Below, in pieces: positions 21,001-29,259 of a stretch of DNA of 64,000 nt. The position numbers and the translations under genes were made by a program. Source of the DNA: Clostridia bacterium (GTDB taxonomy: Bacteria > Bacillota > Clostridia > Christensenellales > CAG-314). The number at the start of each line of letters is the position of its first letter. Position 1 is the first letter of the stretch. The notes beneath the pieces are model-generated. The model saw only the letters and a list, made by a program, of their open reading frames with translations. It did not search any database and was not told the DNA's origin. Where the stretch lies: assembly GCA_028703495.1 (NCBI GenBank), contig JAQVMT010000007.1, forward strand, positions 33,678 to 97,677, written 5' to 3'.

Positions 21001-21868
21001 GGGTTTGCCGAGAGTCGAGGAGTTGTTCGAAAACAGACGTCCCAAGGGTGTCGCTTTGCTTTGCGAGGTCGGCGGTATGTGCTCCGTGAAGGAGATTAAG
21101 GACAAGAGAGAGGTTGTAATAACCCAGACCAACGATGTCGAGAAATCATATTCCATTCCCTACAGCGCAAAGCTAAAGGTAAAAGACGGAGAGGTTATCG
21201 AAGCAGGAACTCCTTTGACGGGCGGACCTATTTTCCCCTTGGATTTACTTCGCACACGCGGTATCAAAACCGTTCAGGAGTATTTGGTAAAGGAAGTACA
21301 AAGCGTTTACAGACTTCAGGGCATTGAGATTAACGATAAACACGTGGAGGTTATCGTGCGTCAAATGCTTAAGAAGGTTAAGGTTGAAGATGCAGGCGAT
21401 ACTAACTTGCTTCCCGGTGAGCTTGTAGAGCAGTATAGATTCGAGGAGGAGAACGAAAGGACGATTAATAACGGCGGCAGACCTGCCGCTGCTAAGAGGA
21501 CGTTGCTCGGAATAACCAAGGCTTCCCTTGCTACAGAAAGCTTTTTGTCGGCTGCCGCATTCCAAGAAACCAGTAAGGTGTTGACGGAAGCTGCCATCAA
21601 GAGCAAAATCGATCCGCTGTTCGGATTGAAGGAAAACATTATTATCGGAAAGCTCATCAGCGCGGGAACCGGCTTCAAGAAGTATAAGAATTGCGAAGTC
21701 AAGCCCGTAATTGAAGGTGTTCAGGCTAATAGTAATTCAGGTAACGGATATTTGGACTTGGACGAGGAAGATAGGCAGAGTGATCTGTTCGATGATTCCT
21801 TCATGGAAAACGAGGATTCAGTCGAGAATGATCTGACGAACCTCAACGAGGGAATAGATAAGATATAG
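18083..21868 (+). CDS. rpoC: DNA-directed RNA polymerase subunit beta'
   Basis: 1261 aa, starting 11 bp after rpoB behind AGGAGGTATAG. Seen: N-terminal zinc ribbon ([23 protein letters not shown]), the Mg-binding active-site loop [14 protein letters not shown], the trigger-loop/bridge region ([17 protein letters not shown]), the second zinc site ([13 protein letters not shown]) and [28 protein letters not shown]. The C-terminal 40 residues are acidic ([17 protein letters not shown]), echoing the beta-subunit tail. Forms the core enzyme with RpoB. Confidence 0.98.
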   Translation: MFDLSNFDSIQIGIASPEKIREWSYGEVTKPETINYRTQKPEKDGLFCERIFGPQKDWECHCGKYKRIRNKGIICDKCGVEVTRAKVRRERMGHIELAAPVCHIWYFRGVPSRMGFLLDMSPKLLEQVLCFSSYVVLDPGKTEFVYKQVLSANEYKDACENKYKDIPFKVGMGAEAIKELLMEVDLEKESNDLKEIILKSTGQKRVRAIKRIEIVEAFRKSGNRPEWMILDVLPVLPPELRPMVQLDGGRYATSDLNDLYRRVINRNNRLKKLIEINAPNLLIINEKRMLQESVDNLIDNDRTKRPHSSNKRELKSLTGMLKGKQGRFRQNLLGKRVDYSGRSVIVVGPELKLHQCGLPKEMALELFKPFVMKKLVDEAICQNIKGAKKKIERADDKVWDILEDVIKDHPVLLNRAPTLHRLSIQAFEPILIEGRAIKLHPLVCTAFNADFDGDQMPVHVPLSIEAQTEARYLMLASNNILKLSDGKPVVTPTQDMVMGCYYLTIYKDSQEDVKRRIKDEDGNFVLNEDGTFKVKELYYCSEDEAEMAYNNGEIDLQSLVHIRVSREWTNPEGENETVTGIILTTVGKVIFNRAIPQDLGYVDRSKKENAILNEIDFLVGKKQLGNIVEMCYRAKGASGTAEVLDKIKALGFKYSTIGAVTASVFDMHIPEAKKGILKDADFQVRNIEDLFSNGYITDFERYSMVVDVWKKATDDVTEKLKEGLSKFNPIYMMSNSGARGNLNQMRQLSGMRGLMTDPKGKTIELPVKACFREGLTVLEYFISSHGGRKGLADTALKTADSGYLTRRLVDVAQDVTIREEDCSAGSKASGLEICALTGDNKDEIIEKLGDRIAGKFTIEDVVNPLTGEVIVPADQMITDPKAELIDSIAREYAAQTDTHYGDYKVLVRTVLTCRSKKGICAKCYGKNMATGEPVTLGEAVGTIAAQSIGEPGTQLTMRTFHTGGVATSDDITQGLPRVEELFENRRPKGVALLCEVGGMCSVKEIKDKREVVITQTNDVEKSYSIPYSAKLKVKDGEVIEAGTPLTGGPIFPLDLLRTRGIKTVQEYLVKEVQSVYRLQGIEINDKHVEVIVRQMLKKVKVEDAGDTNLLPGELVEQYRFEEENERTINNGGRPAAAKRTLLGITKASLATESFLSAAAFQETSKVLTEAAIKSKIDPLFGLKENIIIGKLISAGTGFKKYKNCEVKPVIEGVQANSNSGNGYLDLDEEDRQSDLFDDSFMENEDSVENDLTNLNEGIDKI

Positions 21869-21913
21869 CCCTTTTCATTCGATTCAAGAACTAAGCGTGT
21901 AATATATTAAGTG

Positions 21914-21951
21914 GGGCGGAGTTGTCAGGTGCAATACCGCCCTTTCTATTT
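21914..21951 (+). terminator. Terminator after rpoC
   Basis: GGGCGG (21914-21919) and CCGCCC (21937-21942) enclose a 17-nt loop and are followed by TTTCTATTT. The loop is long, so this is a moderate call. Confidence 0.6.
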
Positions 21952-22092
21952 AAGCTGCTTTGAATATTTGATTGCCGATCCTTACCGGCATACAAGCTTG
22001 CGACTCTTTATATACCGTTTATTGTTTGTTTCAACAAGAATGATTTTGAATAAATGCATTGAAGATACAAAAGTAGAAGTCTATAAAAAGAA

Positions 22093-22121
22093 TTGCAATG
22101 CGCAAATGATTATGATATAAT
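22093..22121 (+). promoter_or_regulatory. SigA promoter for the PNPOx-like gene
   Basis: TTGCAA (22093-22098), 17-bp spacer, TATAAT (22116-22121); transcription start near 22128. It marks the beginning of the accessory block after rpoBC. Confidence 0.8.
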
Positions 22122-22185
22122 GCTTGGGCAGATAAACAAAGGGTTTGCTTTGCGGAAATATTGAATGCACGCAGGGGGTAATTTG

Positions 22186-22653
22186 ATGAGTAAATACGAA
22201 GATGCTAAAAAAATGATGAATGAACGTTTTGGAAAAGACAGCCTTATTGCAATTGCGACAACCGACGGCGAACGTCTATATAACCGAATGGTTGATGCTT
22301 ATTATGTGGATGGAGCCTTTTACATAAGTACGTATGCGCTCTCAAATAAGGTGAGGCAAATCGAGTTGAATCCACAAGTCGCCGTATGTGCTATCGATTG
22401 GTTTAGCGGTCGCGGTACGGGAAGAAACCTTGGTTGGGTATTGAAGCCTGAAAATGCCGAGATCAGACATAAGCTACGGGAAGCATTTGTATGGTATGAC
22501 GATGCAAATGATGAGCGTGATCCGAATTGTTGTATACTTGAGATTCGGCTTACGGACGGAATGTTGATTAAGGACCACCATGCAATACGATATCAAATCG
22601 ATTTTGACAAACAGTCCGCGTTGTTGAGCGAGAATTGGGGAGAGTTCAAATAA
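22186..22653 (+). CDS. Pyridoxamine 5'-phosphate oxidase-like flavoprotein
   Basis: 155 aa of the PNPOx-like split-barrel fold, which usually binds FMN or F420/heme: SLIAIATTDGERLYNRMVDAYYVDGAFYISTYALSNKVRQIELNPQVAVCAI is typical of the general-stress/'pyridoxamine 5'-phosphate oxidase family' proteins. Substrate unknown. The frame starts at 22165, but the ATG at 22186 follows CAGGGGGTAATTTG and gives the family-like N-terminus. Confidence 0.8.
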   Translation: MSKYEDAKKMMNERFGKDSLIAIATTDGERLYNRMVDAYYVDGAFYISTYALSNKVRQIELNPQVAVCAIDWFSGRGTGRNLGWVLKPENAEIRHKLREAFVWYDDANDERDPNCCILEIRLTDGMLIKDHHAIRYQIDFDKQSALLSENWGEFK

Positions 22654-22670
22654 ACGTAATAGTTAACAAA

Positions 22671-22706
22671 ATGCGTATAAATAACGGTATGCGTATAAAT
22701 TACGGT
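22671..22706 (+). repeat. 18-bp tandem duplication
   Basis: ATGCGTATAAATAACGGT at 22671 is followed directly by ATGCGTATAAATTACGGT at 22689 (one difference), just after the stop of the preceding gene. Confidence 0.85.
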
Positions 22707-22764
22707 GAATAAAGGCTACTTATTTGCCGAGTCGGAATATGCTTTGGTGAAACGGAGGGATGAA

Positions 22765-23349
22765 GTGAAAAATAATATCGAAATATTAGCCTTGCCAAGG
22801 AGCGAGTGGGAAGGTGCAGTTATACCCCTTGTTACCAGAAGTGACAGTTACTTTGACCTTGAAATCTGCCCGCATGATCGCGATGGGTGGACAGTCTCTT
22901 TAGTTAGAAAGAAGGTAGATGAGGAAATCATGCATACGCCAAAGGAGTATGATTTTCCTGACTCTCTGTATCAGGCACATTGGGAAAATGCGGAAGCTTA
23001 TGGTGTCGTGGGCGATGACGGTGCATTGATGGCTTGCGTAGAAATATGTCCTGAGGAATGGTCGAATCGGTTGATAGTAACAGAACTCTGGGTATCGGAC
23101 GAATTAAGAGGAAAGGGCATCGGAAAGCAATTGATGAATAAAGCAAAAGAAGTCGCTATCCGACAACAAAGGCGTGCAATTATATTGGAAACACAGTCGT
23201 GTAATACTAATGCAATCGGCTTTTATATTCATGAAGGCTTTGAGTTGATCGGATTTGACACGTGCTGTTATACGAACAACGATATTGGACGGCGTGAAGT
23301 AAGAATCAATTTAGGGTACTTCTTTCATCGTGAGGGACGAAGAAAATAA
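22765..23349 (+). CDS. GNAT-family N-acetyltransferase
   Basis: 194 aa. The acetyl-CoA binding block is clear: NRLIVTELWVSDELRGKGIGKQLMNKAKEVA, with R/Q-x-x-G-x-G/A as RGKGIG, followed by IILETQSCNTNAIGFYIHEGFELIGFD. Acceptor unknown. The frame opens at a GTG at 22705, but GGAGG at 22754-22758 lies 6 nt before an in-frame GTG at 22765, and the intervening codons overlap the 18-bp repeat, so 22765 is preferred. Confidence 0.85.
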   Translation: MKNNIEILALPRSEWEGAVIPLVTRSDSYFDLEICPHDRDGWTVSLVRKKVDEEIMHTPKEYDFPDSLYQAHWENAEAYGVVGDDGALMACVEICPEEWSNRLIVTELWVSDELRGKGIGKQLMNKAKEVAIRQQRRAIILETQSCNTNAIGFYIHEGFELIGFDTCCYTNNDIGRREVRINLGYFFHREGRRK

Positions 23350-23518
23350 CATACATATTATCGAGCGGTTTATATGCGCCGGCTACTGCATGTTGGATTC
23401 AGATTTATCGAGCGGAATAGGTTAATTACCGAAAGAGTACTTATTACTGCAACTCATCCAATCGCCCAAAATTCCGTGTAAGATAAACTCGAGATTTACG
23501 CAATTATTAATAAAGCAA

Positions 23519-23546
23519 TTGAATCGACAAAGGAGTATTGTATAAC
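23519..23546 (+). promoter_or_regulatory. Weak candidate promoter for the AlkD-like gene
   Basis: TTGAAT (23519-23524), 16-bp spacer, TATAAC (23541-23546). The upstream gap (23350-23518) holds only an 11-bp direct repeat, TTATCGAGCGG, at 23358 and 23405. Confidence 0.4.
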
Positions 23547-23582
23547 GATATCAACACAACAGAATTTACGGAGGCATAAGCT

Positions 23583-24287
23583 ATGGAATTGATTAAAGAA
23601 AAATGGGACGAACAAGATATATCGGAATTTCAGCAAACACTGGTTGCCTTAGAAGATCCCTCAAAAAGAGAATGGTCGAAAAAGCTTCTTAATACGGAGT
23701 TACCTGTATTGAGCATTAAGACCGCCGTAATGAAGGATATAACAAATCAGATATCCAAGGGCAACTATCTGTCATTCTTGGATTTAATGATTTGGGAATA
23801 CTACGAAAACACAGCCGTTAACGGTATGTTGATATCCAAAATAAAGCATTTTGACACCTTCAAAAAGTATCTTGATATTTACAGCTTAAGAGCCGATAAC
23901 TGGGCAACCTGCGATCTGTTGACCTTCCATATAAAAGGAAACGAGCAAAAATATATGGATTTGACAATGGAATACATTAAAAGCGAGCTCCCCTTCAGAA
24001 GAAGAATAGGAATGTATATTCTGTTTTATTTCATAGATGATGACGACTACATCTCCAAGATATTTGATTTGCTCAACTGCTTTGAAAACGAAGAAAATTA
24101 TTATGTCAATATGATGAACGGCTGGCTGTTTTGCGAATGCTTTATAAAGCAAAGGGAAAAGACCTTAGCGTATTTGGATAGTAATAAGCTTAACCGCTTT
24201 ACAATAAACAAGGGTATTCAAAAATGCAGAGAAAGCCGAAGAGTTAGCCCTACGGACAAGGAGATGCTCTTAAAATATAAAAAGTAA
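23583..24287 (+). CDS. DNA alkylation repair protein, AlkD-like HEAT-repeat family
   Basis: 234 aa, mostly helical, with the AlkD-type pattern: a short N-terminal helical pair, then DLMIWEYYENTAVNGMLISKIKHF, SLRADNWATCDLLTFHIK (the ADNWATCD block is characteristic) and repeated helical hairpins to residue 210. AlkD-like proteins excise alkylated bases without base flipping. A strong ACGGAGGC ribosome binding site precedes the ATG. Likely co-transcribed with the OsmC gene 20 bp downstream. Confidence 0.82.
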   Translation: MELIKEKWDEQDISEFQQTLVALEDPSKREWSKKLLNTELPVLSIKTAVMKDITNQISKGNYLSFLDLMIWEYYENTAVNGMLISKIKHFDTFKKYLDIYSLRADNWATCDLLTFHIKGNEQKYMDLTMEYIKSELPFRRRIGMYILFYFIDDDDYISKIFDLLNCFENEENYYVNMMNGWLFCECFIKQREKTLAYLDSNKLNRFTINKGIQKCRESRRVSPTDKEMLLKYKK

Positions 24288-24307
24288 TATTTTTTGGAGG
24301 ACTTGTC

Positions 24308-24730
24308 ATGGAAAATATAGTAGTAAAAGTCAAAAGAACAGACAGCAAGGTGCATTTTGAAGCGGTTTCCGATTCAAATCCGAGTATGCAAATCCCATTT
24401 GATTATGCCCCTCCGCTTGGGAGCGGATGTGGTTTTGCAGGCTTGGAGGTTCTGCTTATGAGCTTTGCCGGATGTGTAAGCACTACCACAGCCTTTCTCT
24501 TAGGCAGATTAGGAAAGCATATTTCAGCTTATACTGCCACGGCCGAGGGAGTTCGTACCGAGCACCCGCTCTCATTGAAAGAAAACAGTTTCCATATATG
24601 TGTTAAATCCGATGATGTTACGGACACGGATATGGAAAAGGTTATTAGGCAGGCAGAAGCCGTTTCCCCTGTGTGGCAGGCTGTGAAGAACAACATCATC
24701 GTGAAAACAACCTATGAGATTTCTTTGTAA
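24308..24730 (+). CDS. OsmC/Ohr-family protein
   Basis: 140 aa. The resolving/peroxidatic helix LEVLLMSFAGCVSTTTAFLLGRLGK carries the first conserved cysteine. The second one, normally in a C-P-V motif, is replaced by Ser (AVSPVWQAVKNN), so a classical two-cysteine peroxidase mechanism is doubtful. Its role in stress defence is inferred from family only. Preceded by GGAGG at 24297-24301. Confidence 0.82.
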   Translation: MENIVVKVKRTDSKVHFEAVSDSNPSMQIPFDYAPPLGSGCGFAGLEVLLMSFAGCVSTTTAFLLGRLGKHISAYTATAEGVRTEHPLSLKENSFHICVKSDDVTDTDMEKVIRQAEAVSPVWQAVKNNIIVKTTYEISL

Positions 24731-24757
24731 AGACAAAATATATCTGAATTGGCGGTG

Positions 24758-25195
24758 ATGTTGCTTATGGATATTATGCGCTATGTGTTGGAGTTTCTTT
24801 TGCTGATTTGGTTTTTCGGCTGTATTAAAACATACAGAATCGGGACGCGTACGTTGGTTGAAGGAATGGGAATCCACTCGGCAGAGTTTATAATGCTTGT
24901 AATATACTCGATAGGAATAGTAGTCTCTTTATTTGTTGCTTATGTCGGGCAATGGATTTTGCTCATTGTCTTATCGGCATGGTTCATTATTCAATTCTTC
25001 TGCCATTGGTACTTCACAATATTCGGGGCATCGAAAACAAAAATCGAAGGATATAACAAGTGCTTTAGAAACACGATCCATATTATTCCATTGAATGAAC
25101 ACAGAATTATTCCGGATCTATACCATATTGTTTTACATATGCTCATTTTATTGAATATTGTGCTGGCGGCACTTAGTCTGACCTACGCAAAATGA
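24758..25195 (+). CDS. Small integral membrane protein, unknown function
   Basis: About 145 aa with four predicted membrane spans (YVLEFLLLIWFFGCI, FIMLVIYSIGIVVSLFVAYV, WILLIVLSAWFIIQFFCHWYFTIF, LYHIVLHMLILLNIVLAALSL). Several in-frame starts exist (TTG 24749, ATG 24758, ATG 24767) and none has a good ribosome binding site. It lies 27 bp after the OsmC gene and may share its transcript. I do not recognise a family. Confidence 0.6.
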   Translation: MLLMDIMRYVLEFLLLIWFFGCIKTYRIGTRTLVEGMGIHSAEFIMLVIYSIGIVVSLFVAYVGQWILLIVLSAWFIIQFFCHWYFTIFGASKTKIEGYNKCFRNTIHIIPLNEHRIIPDLYHIVLHMLILLNIVLAALSLTYAK

Positions 25196-25412
25196 GTACA
25201 TCCTTCACTCTATGGCATCCGATATGTTGGGAAGTCATAAATAATACTTCAAGTGCAACTCAATCTCATACTTTCCATTTCTCACAAGAGTAATTCCGAG
25301 GTTTAGATTAGTTTGGGTAAAGCAGTTAAAATAACGGAAAAGAAACGGTATAATTATTCACTAGAATGTATGTGAATGTTTAGATAAATAATTTTTGACG
25401 AGGTAAAGCAGA

Positions 25413-26096
25413 ATGGAACAAAGACCGGTGACGACCTTATTTATGCTTATGTCCGTTGATGGAAAAATCAGCACCGGACAATCAGACAATTTAGATGTGG
25501 ATTCTGATTTCCCTAAGATAGACGGTGTTAAAGAGGGGCTATATCAATACTATGATATTGAGCGGACCACCGATCTTTGGTCGATGAATTCCGGGCGAGT
25601 GCAGGCAAAGTTGGGTGTCAATGATAAAGCACTCCCCGACAAATCTCCTGTTTCGTTTGTTATTGTCGACAGTACACATTTAACAGAACGAGGTATTCGC
25701 TATTTTTGCGCTCTTTCAAAAACATTTGTACTTGTGACCACGAATTCCCACCACCCTGCCTATAACGTAGATGAAAGCAATATGCACATAATATTTCAGA
25801 AAGAGCTTAATTTAAAAGATGCTCTTATTCGTTTGAAGAAAGACTTAGGCTGCAACAGAATTACAATCCAAACGGGTGGTACTCTTAATGGATGTTTTTT
25901 GCGCGAAAAGCTATTTGATTATATTGATATTGTCGTTGCCCCGATTCTTATAGGCGGCAAGAATACGGCGACGCTGATTGACGGAAATTCTTTGACTTCT
26001 ACTAAAGAATTAGACAAGCTGGGTGTATTACGGCTTGAAAGCTGCAAAGTTTTGGAAAATTCTTATATCCGACTTTCATACAAAGTTATTTCATAA
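25413..26096 (+). CDS. RibD C-terminal/dihydrofolate reductase-like protein
   Basis: 227 aa of the RibD_C/DHFR fold: TTLFMLMSVDGKISTG at the N-terminus, RVQAKLGVNDKALP, RITIQTGGTLNGCFLREKLFDYIDIVVAPILIGGKNT (NADPH-binding GGxxLN type motif) and a C-terminal LESCKVLENSYIRLSY. Such stand-alone proteins may reduce pterin- or pyrimidine-type substrates; the substrate here is unknown and no other riboflavin genes are near. The -10-like TATAAT at 25349-25354 upstream lacks a convincing -35. Confidence 0.8.
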   Translation: MEQRPVTTLFMLMSVDGKISTGQSDNLDVDSDFPKIDGVKEGLYQYYDIERTTDLWSMNSGRVQAKLGVNDKALPDKSPVSFVIVDSTHLTERGIRYFCALSKTFVLVTTNSHHPAYNVDESNMHIIFQKELNLKDALIRLKKDLGCNRITIQTGGTLNGCFLREKLFDYIDIVVAPILIGGKNTATLIDGNSLTSTKELDKLGVLRLESCKVLENSYIRLSYKVIS

Positions 26097-26336
26097 ATAA
26101 AGTCGGGATAATTTCGCCTATAAATTCGATATTTCATATTTATGGAATCTTTTTGGTTTGAATTTTTTATTGCTCGTAAGTAACGGCTGTTGCTTTGATC
26201 TGTGCTTTTTGTAAGATTAACCCCAAAGATCCGCTCGCCATATTCACAAAACGATTTGCTTCTTAGTATAATGATTCGTAGGAATTCTATGCTCTTGATT
26301 TTTTGTATAATAAACAATTATTATGTAGTTATCCTA

Positions 26337-26365
26337 TTGACAAAAAGGAAAAAAGGTGCTACAAT
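26337..26365 (+). promoter_or_regulatory. SigA promoter of the marR operon
   Basis: TTGACA (26337-26342), 17-bp spacer, TACAAT (26360-26365). Transcription should start near 26372, inside the palindrome at 26370-26387. The remainder of the 26097-26415 gap shows no gene. Confidence 0.88.
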
Positions 26366-26369
26366 TATT

Positions 26370-26387
26370 CAGTTGAATATTCAACTG
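26370..26387. promoter_or_regulatory. Operator, probably for the MarR protein
   Basis: CAGTTGAATATTCAACTG is a perfect 18-bp palindrome starting 4 bp after the -10 box, so a bound dimer would block the promoter. An extra half-site, AATTCAACT, follows at 26392-26400. Location and symmetry are typical of autoregulated MarR genes. Confidence 0.82.
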
Positions 26388-26415
26388 TTGCTAATTCAAC
26401 TAAGAGGAGTTGAAA

Positions 26416-26838
26416 ATGAATTACAATTCAATCAGCCTACTGTCGAGGTATGCCCAAGAATACGGTCACGCCCGAATTCGGGAAGCAAAAGTAACGGATA
26501 CAGAGCATAAAATATGCACATTCCTTTATTTTCACGTTGATGTATATCAGGACATGATAGCGAATTCGTTGATGTTGGATAAAACTACCGTCGCCAAGGC
26601 TCTTGTTTCGCTTGAGGCGCGCGGATTAATTCTGCGGGTGCAGAACCCAGAGAATCGGCGCAAAAATGTATTATCGATCACTGATTCGGGAAAGGCAATA
26701 ATTTCTGATATCGTGGGTATATATGATGAATGGCTTTTGCGTATATCCTCATGTCTTTCTGTTGAGGAGCAAAAAAACTTTGACGATTATTGCAATCGTC
26801 TGCTTGATCAAGCAAAAAAAATTAGCGAGGATAAATAA
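26416..26838 (+). CDS. MarR-family transcriptional regulator
   Basis: 140 aa winged-helix repressor: helix-turn-helix at about residues 45-75 (YQDMIANSLMLDKTTVAKALVSLEARGLILRV) and wing NPENRRKNVLSITDSGKAIISD. ATG at 26416 follows AGAGGAG. It sits first in an operon with two flavoproteins and a MATE-type transporter and has a palindrome at its own promoter, so it likely represses the operon until a ligand binds. Confidence 0.92.
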   Translation: MNYNSISLLSRYAQEYGHARIREAKVTDTEHKICTFLYFHVDVYQDMIANSLMLDKTTVAKALVSLEARGLILRVQNPENRRKNVLSITDSGKAIISDIVGIYDEWLLRISSCLSVEEQKNFDDYCNRLLDQAKKISEDK

Positions 26839-26873
26839 ACCTGAAAGAATATAGCGGCACACCTTGCGACTGC

Positions 26874-26942
26874 GTGCGCCTCTCTCTTCAGTCACGTACA
26901 AGAGAGTACGCTCCTGTCGTTCATCGGCACCGGCTGTCGCAA
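26874..26942. repeat. Small GC-rich element with nested inverted repeats
   Basis: TTGCGAC (26874-26880) and GTCGCAA (26936-26942) bracket an inner inverted repeat CTCTCTT/AAGAGAG (26882-26888, 26900-26906). The segment is visibly richer in G and C than its AT-rich flanks and lies between marR and the next gene. It may be a small mobile or structured element; no target-site duplication is obvious. Confidence 0.45.
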
Positions 26943-26986
26943 TCTGCACCACTCTCTTCTTTAAAAAATATTAGTGAAAGGAGTTA

Positions 26987-27919
26987 ATGTATATATTTAT
27001 GAGTTCATTTAAAAACTTACGTATTGTAGATAACTTTTACCAGACATCAGCATTTTTTCCAATGCCGACGGTACTTATTTCTACGCTTGCCGATGATGGA
27101 AGTACCACACTAGGTGCATATTCGTTATGCTTCCCCTACTATATTGCAGGCAAGGATTATTATGCAATGCTTCTTGAATGTCGCAATAGCTCCAATACAG
27201 CGCAAAATCTTTTGAAGCGCGGTGTTTGTGCCATTAACTTTATTGAGGATAGTAAAACGGATTTTCAGGAAGCGGTTCGTTTGGGCTTTCCCGGCGAAAC
27301 CAGTGCTGAAAAAATGAAGGGATGCAAATTCGAGCTTGAAGAGGGTCAGTGTGAAGGTGTGCGTCCGTTGGTTATTAAAAAAGCATATCAGGTAATGGAG
27401 TGTACTTGGGACGACACACTTGAAAATGCATTCGAAGACAGAAAACGCACCGGTTGTTTAGATGGTATCGAACCGCCTTATCACTGCTTTAACGGTATTA
27501 CAAGCAAATTCGGTTGTCACTTTATACTAAAAGTCGACAAGATATTGATGAAGGACAAATTCTACAATGCCATAATTAATGGTGTTAAGGCGTCATCATT
27601 TCCCCGTGTACCCGTGGATTACGGCTATCGTGATAGCACAAACTTCTGGTATACAAAATTCCGCCGTCCCATCGCCACAAAAATACCCGCCGCAAGAGAA
27701 GCGGATTTAACGGGTGTTGTTTATGCTGCAAACCGAATGGATGACAAAATCAAGTTCACAGAGGATGCCTGCAAGATGATGACAAAGGTGCCGCGTGTAT
27801 TTCTTAAGGTCGCACTTCAGGGGTGTATTGATTGGGCGCGTGAAAACAATGTAACCTTAATAACGCCGGAGCACATGAAAATAATTAACGACAAACGGGC
27901 AAAGGAAAAGAAAAGATGA
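26987..27919 (+). CDS. Flavin reductase-like/FMN-binding split-barrel protein
   Basis: 310 aa. The N-terminal 190 residues match the flavin-reductase-like (DIM6/NTAB) split barrel: PMPTVLISTLADDGSTTLGAYSLCFPYYIAGKDYYAMLLECRNSSNTAQNLLKRGVCAINFI, with the Ser/Thr-Thr-Ala patch that binds FMN phosphate. The C-terminal 110 residues are family-specific and basic. Start ATG follows AAAGGAG at short spacing. The stop overlaps the next start (ATGA at 27916-27919), so the two are translationally coupled. Confidence 0.8.
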   Translation: MYIFMSSFKNLRIVDNFYQTSAFFPMPTVLISTLADDGSTTLGAYSLCFPYYIAGKDYYAMLLECRNSSNTAQNLLKRGVCAINFIEDSKTDFQEAVRLGFPGETSAEKMKGCKFELEEGQCEGVRPLVIKKAYQVMECTWDDTLENAFEDRKRTGCLDGIEPPYHCFNGITSKFGCHFILKVDKILMKDKFYNAIINGVKASSFPRVPVDYGYRDSTNFWYTKFRRPIATKIPAAREADLTGVVYAANRMDDKIKFTEDACKMMTKVPRVFLKVALQGCIDWARENNVTLITPEHMKIINDKRAKEKKR

Positions 27920-29259
27920 AAATATGTGTGCTCAACGGTTCTCCTAAGGGAAAGTACAGTATTACACTCCAAACGGTATTATATTTGCAGAACAAATATC
28001 CGTCCTGTAATTTTGAAATACTGAATGTGGGGCAGAAAATAAAAGCGTATGAGAAGGATATGAAAGAAGCACTTGATGCAATCGATAATGCCGAAATGCT
28101 GCTTTTTTGCTACCCTGTATACACTTTTATTGCACCGTATCAGCTTCACAGATTTATTGAGCTGCTCAAAGCATCGGGAGTAGATTTATCGGACAAGTTT
28201 GCTTGTCAGATATCAACCTCAAAGCACTTTTACGATGTAACCGCGCATGGCTATATCCGTGAAAACTGTCTGGATATGGGCATGAAATATCTTGACGGCT
28301 TATCGGCGGATATGGACGATTTGCTTTGCGAAAAAGGCCGTGCCGATGCTATTGCATTTTGGGACTATATCCTGTATTGTGCTGAAAACAATCTCTATAA
28401 GACTCTGTCGGATAAGGAGATAACTGCTCCGACAGAATATGTCGCTTCACTAGCCGAGGCACAAAAAAGTAACAGCTTCGATACAGTAATCGTCACTAAC
28501 TGCATGCAAAACGACAACTCACTTTTGGCGATGATTGCGGACTTTCAAACAGCTTATCCGTATAAAACACGCATTGTAAATATTGCGGAGTATCCCTTTG
28601 CGGGTGGCTGCTTGGGTTGTTTTAACTGTGCGGTAAACGGAAAGTGTATTTACAGGGATAATTTTGATACGTTTTTGCGTGAAGATATCCAATCGGCAAA
28701 TGCAATCGTTTATGCTTTTACAATCAAGGATCACTCCATGGGCGCATCCTTTAAACAATATGACGACCGACAATTTTGTAACGGTCATCGTACGGTCACT
28801 ATGGGAATGCCTATGGGCTACATTATTAACGGAGATTACGAAAGCGAAGCCAACTTACGATTGATAATTGAGGGTAGATGCGAGGTAGGGCATAACTTTC
28901 TCGCGGGTTGCGCAACAGACAAAGACGGCATAGTAATGTTATCAAAAAAGCTCGAGTATGCACTTGAACACAAGTACACGCGCCCGCAAAACTTTCTCGG
29001 CGTTGGCGGAATGAAAATATTCCGTGACTTGATTTACCTGATGCGCGGACTAATGAAAGCCGATCACAAATTCTATAAAAAGCATGGTATTTACGACTTT
29101 CCGCAAAAGAAGCTCGGAACAATTTTGAAAATCCAGCTACTTGGCTTACTCGTAACAAATCCGAAAATAAAAGCCAAAATGGGTAACAAAATGAATGAGG
29201 GCATGATAGCACCATATAAAAAAGTAATAGAAAAGGAAAAGAATCGTGACATCGAATAA
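27916..29259 (+). CDS. Two-domain flavodoxin-fold NAD(P)H oxidoreductase-like protein
   Basis: 447 aa. N-terminal flavodoxin-like domain (MKICVLNGSPKGKYSITLQTVLYL, FCYPVYTFIAPYQLHRFIELL, about residues 1-165) followed by a second flavodoxin-like half (about 190-350) with a Cys-rich NADPH-FMN-reductase type patch, GGCLGCFNCAVNGKCIYRDNFD. The C-terminal 90 residues are basic. Families with this CxxCxxxxxC segment often bind FMN, some with an Fe-S cluster. Coupled with the upstream flavoprotein by a 4-bp overlap, and overlapped 14 bp by the transporter gene: a tight redox-transport operon. Confidence 0.8.
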   Translation: MKICVLNGSPKGKYSITLQTVLYLQNKYPSCNFEILNVGQKIKAYEKDMKEALDAIDNAEMLLFCYPVYTFIAPYQLHRFIELLKASGVDLSDKFACQISTSKHFYDVTAHGYIRENCLDMGMKYLDGLSADMDDLLCEKGRADAIAFWDYILYCAENNLYKTLSDKEITAPTEYVASLAEAQKSNSFDTVIVTNCMQNDNSLLAMIADFQTAYPYKTRIVNIAEYPFAGGCLGCFNCAVNGKCIYRDNFDTFLREDIQSANAIVYAFTIKDHSMGASFKQYDDRQFCNGHRTVTMGMPMGYIINGDYESEANLRLIIEGRCEVGHNFLAGCATDKDGIVMLSKKLEYALEHKYTRPQNFLGVGGMKIFRDLIYLMRGLMKADHKFYKKHGIYDFPQKKLGTILKIQLLGLLVTNPKIKAKMGNKMNEGMIAPYKKVIEKEKNRDIE

